Source: Straminergon stramineum (Eukaryota > Streptophyta > Bryopsida > Hypnales > Calliergonaceae). From it: a DNA stretch of 64,000 nucleotides. Positions 48,077 through 58,302 of this stretch are shown in pieces. The stretch spans positions 21,826,501 through 21,890,500 of the forward strand of contig OY987268.1 of the NCBI GenBank assembly GCA_963920665.1. Direction: 5' to 3'. A program made the position numbers and the translations under genes. Within the stretch, counting starts at the first letter, position 1. Every line of letters starts with the position of its first letter. A model generated the notes under the pieces. The model had not been told where the DNA came from. It did no database searches and worked only from the letters and a program-made list of their open reading frames with translations.

Positions 48077-48190
48077 GGAGGTATTAAGGGGACCCATACT
48101 AATTAATTGACATTTTACACTATATAAATATCTACTTTTTATTGTACATTAGTAGTTATTGAAGTGTCCGGGGATGTACATTATAGTAGT
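48077..48190. mobile_element. MITE 'P' left part, the empty-site copy
   Basis: The sequence from GGTATTAAGGGGACCC through 'tgtacattagtagttattg' to 'gtccggggatgtacatta' is the same as at 53245-53920. There, however, a TTAA-type element interrupts it. Here the corresponding site is a single TTAA ('ccatactaaTTAAttgaca'). Sequence matching the right part of the same MITE appears at about 49863-49935. Confidence 0.65.
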
Positions 48191-48248
48191 TTGCTGTAAT
48201 TTCGACCCTCTTCTTTAGACTGTCCCTAGACAAGGTTTGAAATGGACA

Positions 48249-49181
48249 TTAACCCCTAAAGTTCCTTGTCTACATTATCAACAAAAACCCTCTAAAACTG
48301 TCATTTCTAATACAAGTAGATCTTGTAGTACACTAGATTGAGAAGATGTGGAAAAAAATTCAGAAAATTACACCGTGTAGATTGCAAGATATTAGCATTT
48401 GAAGTGACAAAAATCCTTTTTTGGGCCCTGTGAAAAAATGGGCAATTGCACTTGACAAGGTCACATTTGTATGAAAAAATGGGCAACTGCACTTGACAAG
48501 GTCACATTTGTATGAAAAAATGTCCAAAGTGGTGGTGCTTCGTTAGATTCATTCTTCAATGCAAGTTGGCTACATGCTTGAAAATTTTCAAATCATATGG
48601 AATTGTGCAACATATAGGAAAAAATTAGTAAGTAGAAAAATGTAGAGAATGATTCAAAATACTAAATTGTTAACAATTTATAAATAGAATTGAAAAATCC
48701 CAATCCCAATGGTTGTAATATTTTAATAAACAATCTACATCTAATGTTTTTATTTTTTTCAAAAAATATTGAAAATTGAGTTTCAATAAAGGACTTCAAA
48801 GTTTATTTTAGAGTAGAGAATCCATACTTGCCTGCAAACTAAAAGATCTCATAACTTTTGACTCATTGATCAAAATAGAATGATTCAAATCTTTCTATGT
48901 GTATATAAATCTAGAAAACCAAATTCAAATTTTTATTTTTGAAAAAAATGATTTTTTCAGATCTGCCCAGACTGCCCAAGTTGAGAAACAAACTACATAT
49001 TAGGCCATAACTTTTGACTCATATTTCCAAATGCCCTGAAATTTAGTGCACATGAAAGATATTCCTCGTCCACATCTTCTCTATTAAAGTTTGGGCCAAA
49101 AACATGGAAATCTATAGTCACAAGTACCTGCCCAAAAAAGTTATGTTGCCAAAAAACACACCTTCGTCCTTTAGGGGTTAA
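48249..49181. mobile_element. TTAA-flanked non-autonomous element (family B), 933 bp
   Basis: TTAA at 48249-48252 and 49178-49181. Left end CCCCTAAAGTTCCTTGTC; right end inverted CCCCTAAAGGACGAAGG. It aligns with 2254-3185. Inside, a segment of about 50 bp ('gggcaattgcacttgacaag' and following) is tandemly duplicated at about 48440-48520, which is absent from the other copies. Confidence 0.75.
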
Positions 49182-49299
49182 GAGGTTGTAAAATGAATAT
49201 GTACTAAGCATTGAATGTTTTGTCAATGATGGCAGAGCCGTTTAACATTTGTCAAAGGTTCCTTTATACTTTGCTAGTGGATGGAATAAGAGCCAAGGT

Positions 49300-49541
49300 G
49301 GGTCCATTTCTGAAATGTTTACTTGAATTAAAAAGAAAATTCCCCCACAACTTTGAATGCTAATATTTTCCAATTTGTATAGTCAAACTTGATAAAAAAA
49401 ATTTTACCACATGATCTCATACAAGTATAGTACAAGATCCTATGGTTAGATTTTTTTTTTAAATTCTTGAATGAATGCAATAGAAATGACAATTTCGAGT
49501 GATTTTTATCAAAAAATAGGCCTTGACCCTTTAAGAGTTAA
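49300..49541 (-). mobile_element. TTAA-type element end fragment (family A)
   Basis: TTAA at 49538-49541 follows GGCCTTGACCCTTTAAGAG. Read inverted, the sequence aligns with the left part of the element at 1447-2035 ('tttctattgcattcat', then 'gaatttaaaaa..tctaaccata'). The other end is not found. Confidence 0.5.
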
Positions 49542-50600
49542 ATTTAGTAAAGGTTGCATTTTGTAACCCTGTCTATTACTTTCTGCATGCCGTAGTGCTT
49601 GTTTCTGGTGAAGCCATATCTTTTTCAGACTATGCATGTGTGGGTTTTGTAAGGCCTACGATCATAAATAGGTACCTATAATAGAATTCTTTAGAAATTC
49701 ATAAGTAATTCAAAAATGCTCCAAAAAATATGAAACCACTTGGGTTAGATTCCACATCAATTTTTCTTCAAGTGAAAATAAGAAAAAATCACTTTGTGCA
49801 TCTAAGAACCATCGAAAAGGCCAACCAGCCCTTAAAAGGTCGCTTTCAGGGCAGACTACCTTATGATTCAAACATCTACAATTTTCTACAATCAATCCCT
49901 TTAATTTCTTGGTCCCTTTAATAACCCAATTTGTTATAGCTAAGTTTGGGCCTTTGATTGCAAATATGAATTTGGAATTTGAAAATTTGAAAATTTGGGT
50001 GGCAAATAAAAAGTTCCAAAATTTTCTCTAGGGGTATGGTAGAACCACCCTTTACCAACTACTTGAGCATTTTGTGCATGATCTAAAGCAACAAAAGACA
50101 ATTTAAATTTACTACCTTGTAGAAAAATAGAAATCATGGGGATTGCAATTTTTTTTGGTAATTTTCTGCCTTGGATTGCAAATACTATGAATTTTAGTAG
50201 TCAAAAGTTGATATGGACTCAATCATCCCCAGTACATAGAGCCTTCCTTAACTATTTTGTCAAACAACACTTTGGCTCACAAAACCAAGCATTGGTGTCA
50301 TGACATTGATGGTTAGAAGGTGGTCGGAAACCAAGACCTAATGGTTAGAAATCAATCACTTCTCTATTGAATTTTCTAGTGCCTATAAATTGGCCATGGG
50401 GCCCGGTTGGGTATGGATGGTTCTACCATAAAACATGGGGTAATCTTCTGTTACCAATTCCCGTTTGTTCCTAAGGAGAAATTGCACGAACTTCTTTTTA
50501 TTTGTACAATCAAATTTGAAACTTGGTGGGGTTTCTTTTGGCATATTTGATCTGTTAGATCTTGCACTAGATTGGTGTGAGAGTGTGTGGAAAAAATTCA
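49542..50600. other. Spacer with repeat fragments
   Basis: About 49640-49780 is an inverted copy of the dispersed repeat at about 23150-23275. About 49863-49935 matches the right part of MITE 'P' (see 53237-53985). No gene seen. Confidence 0.45.
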
Positions 50601-51353
50601 GAAACTTTGATTGCATGGATTATGAGATATTAGTGTTTAAAGTGAAGAAATACAAGTATTTTTGCACCTTTAGTGACTAGATTATGAGACTTTGGTAAAT
50701 CTTCTTAATATAAAATCTTTACACTATGGGGTTTGAATTAAAAAATTAATGATGAAGAATTAGATCAAAAAAGAGGGAAAAAAAGTTCAAAAAGAGAGAG
50801 GTGTTTTTTATTCTTTAAAAAATTGACAATTAGAAGTAGGTATGAGATAGAAGGAAAAAACTAAATTGTTAATAGCTATAAGATGGATTGAATTGACACA
50901 TACTAATCCCAATTGTGAGATTGTTCTAGCAAGCAAACTAAACCTTTTGGAACTTCTTTTTTCGAAAAATTGTTAAGTTTGAATTCAAAATGAATATGAT
51001 ATGCTATTTTTTCAAGAAGACAAGACACTCTATAACTTTCACATCACTAATGTGAATGGAATCAATCAAATCTTTAAATATAGACAAAAATGATCTGTAA
51101 GAAACAAATTTGAAAAAAATTATTTTAAAGTATTTGTGGATCTCTTTTGATGCCCGGTAAATTGATAATTGAGCTTAAGATGGTATAATTTTTGCTTTCT
51201 AACACAAATTAAATCAAAATTATATTCTCATAAAGCAAATATATTTTTCTATCTTATAAAATTTTTTAAAAATCATGACAAAAATTAAGACTTTAGGAGA
51301 TTGCCTAAAATCCATTTTGTCCTTCATAGGGACAATGGCCCTTTAGAAGTTAA
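50601..51353. mobile_element. TTAA-type element fragment (family A)
   Basis: The right end is CCCTTTAGAAG with TTAA at 51350-51353. The preceding 400 bp align with the right half of 1447-2035 ('attatattctc..aaagc', then 'aaaatccattttgtcct'). The left end is unclear; 50601 is approximate. Confidence 0.5.
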
Positions 51354-51432
51354 TTAACTTGAGATGCTTGAGAAATACAAAATTAACTACCAAAATATAT
51401 GAGGTAAGTTTTTTCCCATTTTTCCTAGTTGT

Positions 51433-51987
51433 TTATCCCCTTAGGGACTAGGGGGTGTCCAAATTTCCAAAATTGTGAAGATGTATTATAAAATATAATT
51501 TAGGATAATAATTTAATGATGACTTTCAAACAAAAGTTGTAAAATATGATCCACATATCATATCTATATCAACTAGTAAACAAACCAGTATTTTTCAATA
51601 AAATTTGAAGCCAAAATTTGAAAATTCCTTCTGAAATCAATTGTAGATTGAATATTTGTGATTTCTGCAAAAAAAATTTCTTGGAGTTCAACATGTTAAG
51701 CTTTGATTAGAGTGATTTTTGAATTTTTTTTCCTAGTCATTTTAGAAGGTCATTTTTGGAATTGAAAAGGTTACTTTTGAGGCCAGAACTACCAATGCCT
51801 ATTGAATAATAGAATATTTGCATAACAAAGTCTTGAGAATCTATACCATACAAATGTTATAGAACTAAGACACAAATATTCAAAAAAATGATGCATGAAA
51901 AACATGCATTTCTACATGCTTGGGATGCGAGTTTCTGTTCATTCATTGTTCAAAATGTAATTGCATGATCCTTCCTTTAGGGGTTAA
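51433..51987. mobile_element. TTAA-type non-autonomous element, 555 bp
   Basis: The right boundary TTAA at 51984-51987 follows CCTTTAGGGG. The left boundary is TTAT followed by CCCCTTAGGGACTAGGG. The size and ends are close to the nested copy at 53265-53840. No open frame of note. Confidence 0.6.
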
Positions 51988-53236
51988 CTAAAAGGTCCTT
52001 GATGGGCTTTCTATGCTATGATAGCTTCTATCAATGCAAAGCTCTCCTCATCATATTTGTCAAAAATTAAAAATGTCAAGGTAGAGACTCCTGAATGCAC
52101 CACCAACCTAAAAGCACCATCTTCTATAGATGTACATCGAGTTGATCAATATCTACCTCCATTGAAGAAAGGATTATGGAACACTATCTACCAAGAAAAA
52201 AAACTTTGACCCTTTATAATTTTTACATGGAATAGCCAAATGAAACATTTATTTTTAGTAAATTGTAATCGTCTTCAAGTTGCCAACAAGAAAATGTAAT
52301 GAATTTGATGAGTCTAATGATAATAGTACCTATAATTAACTCCTAAAGTACTAAACTATTTTTTTGGCAACATAGCGATTTTGGGTAGCTCACTATGAAC
52401 AAAAAATAATCTTTGAAATTTTCACACAACGTAGGGCCGAGGAGTAACTTTAAAGCCCGACAATTTTAACAACTTTTAACTACATGGTTAAAAAGTTATT
52501 GTATGATGTGTGATTTTCATTGCTTAGCAGGCAACCCGTGTAGTTCAATTTTTTTTCTTAAATTACTTTCTTGAGAAACAAATATTGAAATTGGTTTTCT
52601 AGATTTATATATACATGGAAAACCTCAAATCATTCTATTTGATTAGTGAGATGAAAGTTATGAGGAGCTTTAGTTTGCAATTAGTTATGGATTCTCTATT
52701 CTAAAATAAACTTAAAATAAACTAAAATTATGAAGTCCTTTATTTCGTTCAATTTTTCATATTTTTGGAAAAAAAATAAAATCATAGGAGGTAGATTGTT
52801 TATTACAACATTACAACCAATGAGATTGGCAGTTTTTTAAACCATGACAAAATTATGAACAATTTAGTATTTTAAATCATTCTTTATATCTTTCTACTAA
52901 CTAATTATTTCTTGTATGTTTTACAATTCCAAATGATTTGAAAATTTTCATGCACGTATCCAACTTGCCTTGAATAATGAATTCAAAGAAGCATCACCAT
53001 TTTGGACATTTTTCATACAAATGTGACCTTGTGAATTGCAATTGCCTAGTTTTTCATAAGGCCCCCAAAGGGATTTGAGTCAATTCAAATGCTAATATCT
53101 TGCAAATCTTTGAAATGGTAGAAATTTCTGAATTTTTTCTGACATCTTCTCAAACTAGGAGCATACAACAAGATGCTACGGTTACATGTGTCCAAAAATG
53201 TTTATTTTCTAAGATTTGGTCTTTGTACTACACTAA

Positions 53237-53985
53237 ATAGGGGTATTAAGGGGACCCATATCAATTAACCCTGGAACGTCCAGGCTCATCTCCAAAATTG
53301 ATGATTTGAGAAAAATCATTGTAAAGTGCTATTTAGAAGCATATTTTGGAATTGACATACAATCAAAAGTTGTAGACTGTGAGATGTAGATTTCATCTAT
53401 ATGGTTAAATTCACTAATGCTATCATCAATATTTTTTTATAAATTTTAAAAGGGAAATTTCAAAATTCCTTCTTAATTCAATTACAAGCAAAATATCATC
53501 ATTTTCTAAGTACAATTTGTTGGAATGGATTTGAAATGAGGTTCTCTACACATAGTGATTTTTTAAAAATTTTGTGATCTTCAAATCTATAACCTCATTT
53601 TGGCAAATGTATTTTTGAACTAAAGTCAATGCAATTTGACCACTTGACATACTTGCACATTTGTAATTTTAGAAAAATATGTACTCTAGTAACACCAAAT
53701 CCAACCCTTGGATAGGACAACAACTTGATAAAGTATCTCCAAAAACTAGGATGACCTTCATCCAAGCAGTGATGAGAAGATACAACAGTTTCAATTTGTT
53801 CGTCATCCACTTTTTGGACTTCGGAGCGCTTAGGGGTTAATCAACATTCCACATGATATAAATGTCTACCTTTATTGTACATTAGTAGTTATTGAAGTGT
53901 CCGGGGGATGTACATTATGTTTCAAACATCTACAATTTTCTACAATTAGTCCCTGTAATTTTTTGGTCCACATAATACCCCTATT
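53237..53985. mobile_element. MITE 'P' with terminal repeat AATAGGGGTATTA, filled copy
   Basis: Begins AATAGGGGTATTAAGGGGAC and ends, inverted, AATAGGGGTATTATGTGGAC. It is inserted in the family B element and carries the TTAA-type element 53265-53840. Removing that insert leaves a MITE of about 175 bp matching 48077-48190 plus 49863-49935. Confidence 0.65.
53265..53840. mobile_element. TTAA-type element nested in MITE 'P', 576 bp
   Basis: TTAA at 53265-53268 and 53837-53840. Ends are CCCTGGAACGTCCAGGC and, inverted, CCCCTAAGCGCTCCGAAG. The host sequence either side ('ccatatcaa' and 'tcaacattccacat') is continuous around a single TTAA in the related copy at 48.1 kb. This shows that the TTAA was duplicated on insertion. 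Confidence 0.8.
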
Positions 53986-54112
53986 CAATTTAGAAATGGT
54001 ATTTTGGAACGTTTTTGGTGAAAACATAGTCAAAAACCCTAAGGGGTTAATAGAAAAGGTGGCGCATTTGGGAGTCCCTACCTTAGATGCTACTCCATAT
54101 AACTAAGCGTGT

Positions 54113-54327
54113 TCCAAGATAAGGTAGCTTTACCCAATACCACCCAAATGTAGGGTCCTCATTGATTCTAGAGTGAGAATGTAAAACTATAATACATGTC
54201 TTATGCGAAGTTAATGTGAAGTTAAGGCATGTACTACTATTTATAAATTCTCGTCATAAAATCAATGAGGACCTTACATTTAGGTGGTATTGGGTCAAGG
54301 GCTGATAATAGGTTTGCCTACCTTACA
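54113..54327. mobile_element. Foldback MITE, about 170-215 bp
   Basis: Inverted arms: 'acccaataccacccaaatg' at 54132-54150 and its inverse at about 54272-54295, extending inward through 'gtcctcattgatt' and 'catg..tta' to a short loop near 54215. Outside the hairpin, matching 'aaggtag' words lie on both sides. Superfamily not assigned. Confidence 0.6.
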
Positions 54328-55124
54328 TCCATTCTATTATTTGCTGACTAACTTACTAGTAAGTTAAGTACTGTACCGTCGGTAAGCGAGGCCCCAGATA
54401 TGCACAAAATTGAAATCGGAGTATTGCAACAGTGATGAAAAATCCTTTGTTGTGGCTGCCGTTCGTCGGAGTTCAGGATTGAAATGACAACCATATCTTA
54501 AGTTACTCGGCGCACCAATCCAGCCATTAATTTCAAATTATCCAGCGCCACACGGCCCCTCGGCATGGGGAACACGTGTCGTCATCAGGTTAAAAAGAGC
54601 CCCCAATTCCATGCAAAATTCTGCCTGCATGCTGGATACTCATGTTTGGCTTATTTTTTATAAGCTTATTATTACACTGCGCTTCCCATGATTGAAGGAA
54701 GGAGTCCAAACCCTAATCTTGGTAGTACTCTTGGTAGGGTAAACCCTAAATTTTGTGACCTAAAATCCAACTTGTGAAAACAAAATGCTGTTACAGATAG
54801 GGAATAAAACTTCCATGTGACGTCAATTGGCTTGTTTGCTTAGAGCATCATAGCTAGTATGTGAGGGGAGAAAAGATATATTGCATGTTACTTTTGGGTT
54901 TTGTGTATGGTTACAATAATATAAGGTGGGTGGTGAAGGCCTTGTTATCCCAATGGGTACGGTGCTTATGGGGCCCAAAATTCTAGCTTGGCTAAGGTTT
55001 ACAAAGGTGGCACAAACACCCAAATTTCCTAGTGCTGCCTTTGCATGTTCATTCTTGAATGTTGTGATTGAGTGGAGCTATAGAACATTGGCATTTGTAG
55101 CTTCAGTAGGTGATTGAGCAAGCC
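54328..55124. other. Spacer, mildly GC-rich island at about 54390-54620
   Basis: Contains CACGTG (a G-box-type hexamer) at about 54570 within 'aacacgtgtcgtcatc', reminiscent of plant promoters. However, no gene follows downstream apart from the transposase remnant. No coding frame recognised. Confidence 0.35.
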
Positions 55125-55735
55125 AACAATGGTTCAAATGAGGAAATGGATGAGGTGTTCATGGCAACTTTAAGTGATGATGAGTCTAATTTTGAAGAGG
55201 AGGTGCAAAGATAGAGAGGGAGTAGCTAGTTGATATGGAAGAAATTTTGTGAAGAGAGATAGAGAGTTGTGGCATTCCCATTTGGTGCAAGATTACTTTG
55301 CTACCAATCCTATGTATGATCACATAAAAAACTTAGGTGTAGATTTTGAAATCGCTAAGAATTATTTTTTAGGATTATGGATTCCATATGCAATTTTAAC
55401 TCCTATACTATACAAAGGAGAAATGCTTCAAGAAGGTTGGAGCTCCTTTTTTTTACAAAAGTACACAACAACACTTTTCATGCTTGTTTGTAGAGCAATT
55501 GTTGATGCAATTGTTAAATATTGAAAATTGGGGGAGAAAAGCACCCACAAGGCTTTGAAACAACTTGTCATTACAATTCATGGGTGTTTTCAACCAAAAT
55601 TCTGGAGGTAGCTAATACTCGGAGATTTTCAGAGACAAGTGGAAATAAAATCCTCAACGGGATTTTCCAAGTATGTTTGCATCTCTAGATTGCAGGCATA
55701 AGGTGTGGAAATTTTTCTTGTAGCGTAATATGAAC
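55125..55735 (+). pseudogene. PIF/Harbinger transposase remnant
   Basis: Joined across shifts and stops, the plus strand shows the order expected of plant PIF/Harbinger-type (DDE_Tnp_4) transposases. There is an acidic start (SDDESNFEEEVQR), RDRELWHSHLVQDYFATNPM, FFLQKYTTTLFMLVCRAIVD followed by a decayed 'Y..LGEKSTHKALKQLV', and then FPSMFASLDCRHKVWKFF. The last corresponds to the 'GFPGmlGSiDCmHweWkncP' region with the first catalytic Asp. At least three stop codons and two frame changes are present, and it ends before the remaining catalytic residues. A dead copy. Confidence 0.7.
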
Positions 55736-57000
55736 GATGTAGAATGTGAACATTTACTAGGAATTTTTCTTGGTGTCCAATTGTCAATTTTGAAGTGTAA
55801 ATTTGGAGTATTAGCCATTTGGATCCAAAGTAGGGTGTTAATTCAGTAGTAGTGTAGCCTAATTAGAATTTTAGTTGGTGGTTTGGACAAGTTATCAATT
55901 CAAAGATGGTTTTGTGAATGGGATGTATATGGTTGTGATTTCCTTTTCCCAAGTTGGATTTGGAAGGGTGTCAATGTTGGCTATTTAGGTTCCTTCCAAG
56001 TTGGGTTTTGTCACCCACTACTACTTGTGTGTGCATGAGAGTCCCAACCGAATTGGTTGCATTTTCTTTGTTTTGAGCAATTAAATTGTGTGAGAGTTTG
56101 TAACAATTTATTGTAGAAAATGAGTGTTAATTGGTTGAGTAATTTGTATGTTAGATTGATAGGAATGGGAAATGAGAACTTTGATACTTATTTGGATTGT
56201 GCATAAAGTAAAACCTATAATACCCATGCAGAATTGAAATGAAATGAATCATTTGTCAAATTGGATATTTTGTGATTGAAATAGTGTTCTATTTATGTAT
56301 CTTGTGATGGAATGCCAAATTGAATTTATGATTAGCCTTTGCGTCCATTTGTATTAGCCTAATTGGAAATCAATTGATCATTCATGTTATAAAATTTATG
56401 TGTGGAATTTGTACGATGAAAGTTGTGAGACTATTGTGTATCATTAGGTAGTTGGATTGTGTGCTTGAGTTTGGAGTTAAATCTATTAGCATAGAATTGT
56501 CCTACTTGATTCTCACTTAGAACAAACTCATTATATTATTAAATAATTTCTGAGTAGGTAATTATTTTTCCTTCTACAAACAATTTCAAGACAAAGACCA
56601 AAAAAAAAACTTGATTATTCTAGAGGTTGTGATTGACGAATAATTGGAAATTCAACATTCTATTTGAAAATTGTTTGGAGGCAAAAAAAACACAATGGCA
56701 TCAATGTCTGGGATCCATCTCCTATTCTTTGAGAGTTCTTGAATATTGAAGCCTATGATTTGACCTTTTGTGGTCAATGGCCAAACATATTTCCAATACT
56801 ATTTGTTCTAAGACAATATCTATTTTTCCTAGAATTATTTTGTGTAGACGATATTGCCAAAATGCGCTACACTTCTTCCTACTTGTGTTTTCACTACTCA
56901 TGTAGGTGCTCAAACTCTTCTTCACAATACATCTAGAAGTTCATGCACACATGTTCTGACATGCCTCCATTGATTGGCAATGTGGAAATGATTGTGGCAA
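55736..57000. other. AT-rich spacer, no gene seen
   Basis: No recognisable feature. The overlapping small frames at 56722-56936 on both strands may belong to the decayed minus-strand region described for 57001-58302. Confidence 0.4.
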
Positions 57001-58302
57001 TTTGGTTCTGTAAGTTTTGAATTTAGAACAAATTTGTAGTGGCCATACTTGCCATTGTTTTGGTTTATACCCTCTAAGAGCCCTCTTTAGTCCTTTAATT
57101 CTAGAAATCCTCCTTCACTGCCCTAGAACCCATTGGGGTGTCCTAGGTTGCTTAGAAAATGAGGAAAGTTCCTACACCTCCATGCCTTTGTCCTCTTCCT
57201 TACCCACCGAATTCATGTACATATACATGGTTCTTGTTTTTGCTTTATTGGTTGTGGCATTGAAGTGCACTTCTTAATTAGTTGTTGCATGTCTTTTGGT
57301 TGCTCAAACCAATGAAGATTTCTTTTAAAATCCTCCAACTATACAAAAAAATAAGTTTTTTTTTCTCTAGGTGCTTCAACTTGTACATATCCAAGGTGTA
57401 TTGAAGAACATCTTCCAATGTGGTGCTAGATTCCTTCAGATCATAAACCAATTTGTACACTCTAACAAACTTGCTCAAGTCATGTTTGACCATTTCCAAC
57501 TTGCTTTGAAGAAAGCACACCAATTGTTCCTATCTTCCCAATGGTTTCATTAGAGAAAATTTGGCCCCTAGGGAGGGCCATTTGCTTTTTGGCAAATGTA
57601 CAAATCTAGGGGGGGGGGGGGGGGGAGTTTATTAGTCCCAAGTCTTATGTAGCACACCTAGTGATCATGTGGACTAAATTTTTAATTTTTTCTTTAATTT
57701 AATTTAATTTTTCTTCTATAATTGCACATTCTCATGCAATCAAACAATCCTACACAAGGGCCAAATGTCTTTTAATGTATACTCAAGATGATGCTTGAGG
57801 ACTTGGTCTCCCAAAGCTCTAGATTTTTGTCCATTTCCTTGTATAGAGTCTTCCAAAATGTACAAAAAAAATGAATGTGTTGGCTCTCTTCATCTATTGA
57901 AAAATTCTTCTCCTTTTGCACCAAAACTATGTTGGTTACCTTAAATGCATAGTGAAATGATTTGTGATGACAATCAAGGTAGTCTTCACAAAGTCTCCAC
58001 AAATTATAAATTCTATTTCAAGGGAAGTTAGATAGTGCCAAAACAATGCATTGGGATTACCATGGATATTGTAACTCCCTCTATTAGATACTATTAAAGT
58101 ACTAATCAAATTTTGATGTCAAATCTTGGATAGTCAAAATGATTGCACCACTTATCTCTTTGTTCTTGTTTTCAGAAATCTTGGAGAAGAACTTGGCCTT
58201 CATGACCATTAATTGTATCAACAAGTCGCCCTTCCCCGAAGCCTTGAAGAATCCATAATGAGTGACTTTCAAGAGAGACTCTTTGCAAATTTCACTAGAC
58301 AT
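57001..58302 (-). pseudogene. Possible decayed minus-strand coding region, unrecognised
   Basis: Several minus-strand frames follow one another: 58302-58102, 58002-57772 and 57523-57278. They are protein-like in composition (for example FVRVYKLVYDLKESSTTLED and HHKSFHYAFKVTNIVLVQKE) and separated by stops. They may be pieces of one broken gene or element. I recognise no domain, and chance open frames are possible. Confidence 0.3.
57609..57625 (+). repeat. Run of 17 G
   Basis: An uninterrupted G homopolymer in AT-rich surroundings. It could form a G-quadruplex and is prone to length error in sequencing. Confidence 0.9.

Larger units (their letters stand above)
52336..54050 (-). mobile_element. 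TTAA-flanked family B element, interrupted by a nested MITE
   Basis: Outer TTAA at 52336-52339 and 54047-54050. Read on the minus strand, the left end is CCCCTTAGGGTTTTTGAC and the far end is TCCTAAAGTAC-type. Family B sequence runs from 52340 to about 53230 and resumes at about 53990 ('tagaaatggtattttggaac'). The break falls in the family B stretch that reads 'tttgtactagaaatg' in other copies. The intervening DNA is MITE 'P', itself interrupted. Confidence 0.7.
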
